Shown piece after piece: positions 60,238-64,000 of a stretch of DNA of 64,000 bases. Each line of letters opens with the position of its first letter. The stretch's first letter is position 1. Where the stretch lies: the NCBI GenBank assembly GCA_015680685.1, contig MNCI01008651.1, positions 1,235,332-1,299,331 on the forward strand, in the 5' to 3' direction. The position numbers and the translations under genes were made by a program. The DNA comes from Gnetum montanum. Lineage: Eukaryota; Streptophyta; Gnetopsida; Gnetales; Gnetaceae. The notes beneath the pieces are model-generated. The model made no database searches, was not told the origin of the DNA, and saw nothing but the letters and a program-made list of their open reading frames with translations.

Positions 60238-61000
60238 TTATGAGTGGCGAGGTACCCCTACACTCAACCATATGAATACGAGCGTCTCACGCACAATCCG
60301 GTCGAACTCCAAGGACTAAGTGCTTACGTGCCTTATGGAACACTTAAGGTTAATCAATCGTTGTCTTCCCAGACTTACTTGTATTGTCACGGTTATATGG
60401 TTAAGTATGGGATATATTATTTTTATAACTTTTATCTTTTTATCACCTATGCTAAGAGAGAAAAGGATGAAGAGGCTAAGTAACTAACTTTCACTAACAA
60501 AGCTTTAATCGTCCTAGCATCAGTATCTGTTCCCACTTGCCGTACACACTCTGAACCAGTGCAACGCTACAAGGATTACCAAACGCTATTCGTTACTAGG
60601 TTACCAAGCATAGCACACATGCTCGAAGCGGTCGTACTGAATGCACTTAACTAGGAGTTGAGGGTTGAGAGAGATTAATTATCTAAGAAAGCATTTAAGC
60701 ATTTAACATTAATTCAATCCTAATTAGCTTAGTCCATGCACTGCAAGGTTTATTAGAAAGTTCATCTTTATTTTCGTACACAAATGTGTGCTTAGGTACA
60801 ATTTGATCGAATAAAGATCTGTTCACTTTGAGACTCCTACTACGGGAAAATAGAAATTATTCTATCTCTGGAGTGGTAAAACTGCCAGAGTTTAGCTAAG
60901 GGTCTAGATCTAGATGATGAAACAAGGGAAAGCCACCTCTTATTTATAGATAAGGCAACGGGTTGCGATATCATGGCCCATGCAATATTGCATCCCATCA
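60238..61000 (-). repeat. Element E 5' LTR
   Basis: 763 bp, plus strand TTATGAGTGGCGAGG...TCCCATCA, TATA at 60941-60948. The array is reduced to one clear GATATC and one decayed unit (52 bases to TATA). Confidence 0.92.
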
Positions 61001-61262
61001 TCCTTGAATATAGTAAGGATCAAAATGAGCATATGAGACCCCTACTTGTAGTGTTTCACTCCAATTCTCTTCAATATAGATCTTATCATTACTACTATTA
61101 GGGTTCTCATCATGTGATGGACTATATATCCTATGTGAAGGAGACGTGCTTTTAATTAATAATGTGTATTTGACTTAAAATATTAACATTTCCTAAAAGA
61201 TAAATTGTTAATGTTTTCACAATGATTATTTATAGTATAACTAATCTAGATCACTAGCACCA
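61001..61262 (-). other. Element O leader and gag 5' end
   Basis: Lies between the right TSD of E and the PBS of O. It is too decayed to show an open frame. Confidence 0.45.
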
Positions 61263-61280
61263 TCCCAGGCAACAATTCCA
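61263..61280 (-). promoter_or_regulatory. Element O primer-binding site (decayed)
   Basis: Minus strand TGGAATTGTTGCCTGGGA, alignable to TGGCGCCGTTGCCGGGGA with four changes, and placed one base from the LTR. Confidence 0.65.
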
Positions 61281-61281
61281 A

Positions 61282-62292
61282 TGATGAGTAGCTAGTATCC
61301 CCTACACCCAACCATATGAATCACAAGTGTTCATGCACAATCCAATTGGGTTCCATGGATTGGACTAGTGTGGCATTTAGATTGTTAAGCATTGATCACA
61401 GGTTGCTATCTTCTCACTTAGACTAGTCGTAGCTTTATCACATATGGTTTACTCCAAAGTGAGTCATATAATTATTAATGTTATGTAGCCCTTAAAGTAA
61501 CTAAATAATAATATAGAAATAAATTCATTAATCTAATTAATAATAAAATTAAATTTAAAACTATCCTAAGGGTGATGATTGTCTATTCCCAACTTTTCAT
61601 ACATATTATGAGCTCACTTACCACTGCTAGGATTATCAAGTATTATGCTACTGGGTGAACCAAGCAATAATGCTATTGGGATTACCAAGTGAATATGTGT
61701 TCATGCTCAAAACTAGTCACACTCATTTTACGAATATATTAACGTGCATAGAAATTTAAATATTAACTAAGTACATAAAAACTAAATTGCATGAAAGTAA
61801 ATCTATTCAAAGTCAAACTGCTACATGAATATGAATCAATCTTGATTTTATTGTCGTTCATGAAATGTGTCTAGGTACAATGCCACTTAAATAAGACATC
61901 ATACAACTGACTTAAATCCACACTGTGGGCACTCACTAACTATTTTCTAAGATTATAGAATAAAATTGCAAGAGTTTAGCTACACTATTGACCAAAATGG
62001 TGCCAAATATGTGGATGGTACTCGCATATTTATAGGCAAATATAAGCATTGCATCAATGAGGATGTCTTAATGCATTTGACTACATCAATGGGGATGCAT
62101 CAATGTAGATAAGTTATAGCAAATATGATATAGTATCTATGATATAGCAAATGCGATATAGCATCTACGATATAGTAACCAACTAAGATGCACTGACAGG
62201 GATGCTACAACACAAATGTAATGTAACATCTATGATATAGCGGTTGCGATATCTCAGCCAACTAATACACTTGACAAAATGATGCTTCATCA
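61282..62292 (-). repeat. Element O 5' LTR
   Basis: About 1,011 bp, plus strand TGATGAGTAGCTAG...GATGCTTCATCA. It keeps family landmarks (CCCCTACACCCAACCATATGA at the left, TTTATTGTCGTTC poly(A) block near 61850, CACTGTGGGCACTCAC near 61920, minus-strand TATAAATA near 62027-62034). Its U3 array is of the form GCGATATAGC, with units at about 62123-62255 and a separate CATCAATG(G/T)RGATGC motif at 62060-62105. It is the oldest-looking LTR of the set. Confidence 0.75.
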
Positions 62293-62995
62293 TGTTCTAA
62301 TGACTCAGCTACCTAACATATCAAGTCTTATCACATATTAATGTGGTTCTCAAATGTAATGCCTAATAATACTTCTTAAAAAGGACCAATCAAGCTTATT
62401 TTAAGCTTTACCAAAATCAATTTAAAGAAGAACAACATTTTCATTTGAAGAATAGGCCCAATATATACCTTCAATAGAAATAGCCACATTATCTAAGATG
62501 TATTTACCTTGGACAAAACTAGTGTGCCTTTTACCATAAGGTAAGTAAGAAATACTTTTAGTATATTGGTAATGGCTTTGATAATAATATTGCATATGAT
62601 ATTTAAAAGATAGCATATTGAGATCCCTAGACATGTTCAATTACATAAAATATAGATGTTAAATCAAATTAAAATAACATATGTTAAATTAAAATTTACT
62701 TACATTTATCTTAATTTTTTCATGGTATGAAAGACTTTGTATTATTTTTAGCGGAATAACTTTGTTCTATTGCTTAGCCATATTAGTAAAGTATGTAAAA
62801 TATGTTGCAAATTTTGAAAAGTTATTGTTGTTCATTTGGTCTTTACGTGAATGTAGATAAAACTAAATTAATGATTTGAGGTATAAGAAATATTTGTTAT
62901 CACTTTCATTTTGGAAGTACTAATGTGCAAATAGTAGATTTTTTTAAAAAAATATTTGTATCTTATATATATGGATAATTACATGTGAGGAAGTG
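62293..62995. other. Unassigned flank
   Basis: AT-rich, with no similarity to the families above. A minus-strand frame at 62422-62640 (72 aa, SFVQGKYILDNVAISIEGIYW) is unrecognised and too short to call a gene. Confidence 0.4.
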
Positions 62996-63788
62996 TGATG
63001 AGTGGCGAGGTACCCCTACATGCCTTATTGAACACTTAAGGTTAATTATTCGTTGTCTTCCCAGACTTACTTGTATTTGTCATGGCTGTATGGTTAAGTA
63101 AGTCTGAAGTATATGATTTTTATAACTTTTTGGTTTTATCTTCTATGCTGATAAGGTGAAGGGTGAAGAGACTAATTAACTAACTTTAACTAACTAACTT
63201 TAACTAACTAAATAAGCCTGAATTAACCTAGTGTTAGCATCCATTCCCACTTACCGTTCACACCCTGAACCAATGCAACCTTGGTTACCAAACGCTAGTC
63301 ATTGCTGGTATCACCAAGTGTAACGCATGTCCTCAAAGCGGTCGTACTGAGGCACTTAACTAGGAGAGAAGGGTTGAGAGAGATTTAATAACTAATAAAG
63401 CATTTAAATGATAAGTAGTAAATAACAGTAAATAAAGTTCTATTTAGCCTATTCCATGCACTACAAGGTTTATCCAAGAAGTTCGTCTTTATTGGCGTAC
63501 ACAAATATGTGTTCAGGTACAATATTTGCTCGAATAAAAATCTGTTCACTTTGGATCTCCTATTGCGGGCACATGGAAAATATTCTATCTTTGGAGAGGT
63601 AAAACTGCCAGAGTTTTCATAACGGTTTAGATCTAGATTGGGAAACAAGGGAGAGCTACCTCTTATTTATAGATTTGACGATGCACTGTGATATCGCATA
63701 CGTGATATCGCAGGGGAAGACGCGATATCATGTATGCGATATCGCGGGGGATGCGATATTGTGGCCCATGCGATATCGCGTCCCATCA
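62996..63788 (-). repeat. Element F 3' LTR
   Basis: 793 bp, plus strand TGATGAGTGGCGAGG...TCCCATCA. It lacks about 66 bases near the U5 end compared with E: CCCCTACA joins directly to TGCCTTATTGAACAC at about 63020. A well-kept array of GATATC units lies at 63689-63780. Confidence 0.9.
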
Positions 63789-63801
63789 TACCCCCATGAC
63801 T
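63789..63801 (-). promoter_or_regulatory. Element F polypurine tract
   Basis: Minus strand AGTCATGGGGGTA. It shows that the LTR to its left is a 3' LTR. Confidence 0.8.
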
Positions 63802-64000
63802 GAAAAAAAACTCTTCCTTGAGTTCCTTACAAAATATTTGGACAGTATGGCATTATTGACTTAAATGGAACTAATGGGATGACATGTGAACGGATCATCA
63901 TTACAAGACAAGACAAAACTGGTGTTCATGACAACAAGAGTGAACACCTTATACATTGACATCAAGCCTTATTTGGCAGCTGAGAAAGAGAGAGAGAAAG

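Larger units (their letters stand above)
51168..61000 (-). mobile_element. Element E: complete Athila/Tat-like gypsy element
   Basis: 9.83 kb on the minus strand: 5' LTR 60238-61000, PBS 60219-60236, gag-protease, RT-RNase H-integrase, 3' region, PPT and 3' LTR 51168-51968. Perfect TSD TCCTT at 51163-51167 and 61001-61005. It is inserted near the 5' end of element O's gag. Gag-protease is collinear, while pol carries several frameshifts. Key pol residues that are changed in B are kept here. Confidence 0.93.
62996..64000 (-). mobile_element. Element F, 3' end only
   Basis: A gypsy-family element on the minus strand entering from the right: 3' LTR 62996-63788, PPT 63789-63801, then the start of the standard 3' untranslated region (CTTGAGTTCCTTACAAAATATTTGG, ending in the GAGAGAGAAAG run). 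No coding part is in the window. Confidence 0.88.

Noticed and set aside
62422-62640. 72-codon minus-strand frame as a host gene exon
   Set aside because: No recognisable domain, no convincing splice sites and no second piece nearby. It is left as an unassigned flank.

Overview
The window is repeat-dense, AT-rich nuclear DNA from a vascular plant with a large genome. I see no intact host gene, rRNA or tRNA gene. Almost everything is LTR retrotransposon, and all coding regions carry stops or frameshifts. The plant assignment rests on the element types: Athila/Tat-like Ty3/gypsy elements with a primer-binding site (PBS) complementary to the tRNA-Asp 3' end, a Tekay-like chromovirus with a TGTAACACCC-type LTR terminus, and a Ty1/copia-type gag element. 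Decay and deep nesting would fit a gymnosperm or another large slow-turnover genome, but the species cannot be fixed from the sequence.

Layout. 1-266: truncated minus-strand LTR. 383-1520: copia-type solo LTR (-). 1850-10110: a second copia-type solo LTR (+), split by element A (1927-8973, TSD TAGGG). 10111-13312: unrecognised plus-strand coding-like remnant. 13313-14228: solo LTR S (TSD GTCAC). 14229-62292: one old minus-strand gypsy element (O, 5' LTR at 61282-62292) blown apart by three insertions. These are chromovirus T (16530-37303, itself holding element B 21502-31440 and solo LTR D 31772-32629), copia-type element P (37559-49620, itself holding element C 39842-46893) and element E (51168-61000). 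62293-62995: unassigned flank. 62996-64000: 3' end of element F (-), running off the window.

A, B, C, E, F, D, S, O and the first LTR belong to one broad gypsy family: LTRs of about 0.75-1.0 kb ending TGATG...CATCA, PBS like TGGCGCCGTTGCCGGGGA, and polypurine tract (PPT) TCATGGGGGTA. B and E carry gag-protease-RT-RNase H-integrase. A and C have lost RT to integrase through separate deletions that start at nearly the same base. C rejoins the pol C-terminus in frame. O also seems to lack pol, and P is a copia-type element with gag only. The window is therefore largely a collection of non-autonomous, gag-bearing elements beside their likely helpers B and E.

The most distinctive feature is an array of GCGATATCGC palindromes, in the best copy spaced by GTAC to a 14-bp period, sitting between the LTR start and the TATA box of the gypsy family. 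Its length differs between the two LTRs of every complete element here (A, B, C, E), although those LTRs were identical at insertion. The T and P families have their own unrelated short-repeat arrays in the corresponding part of the LTR.
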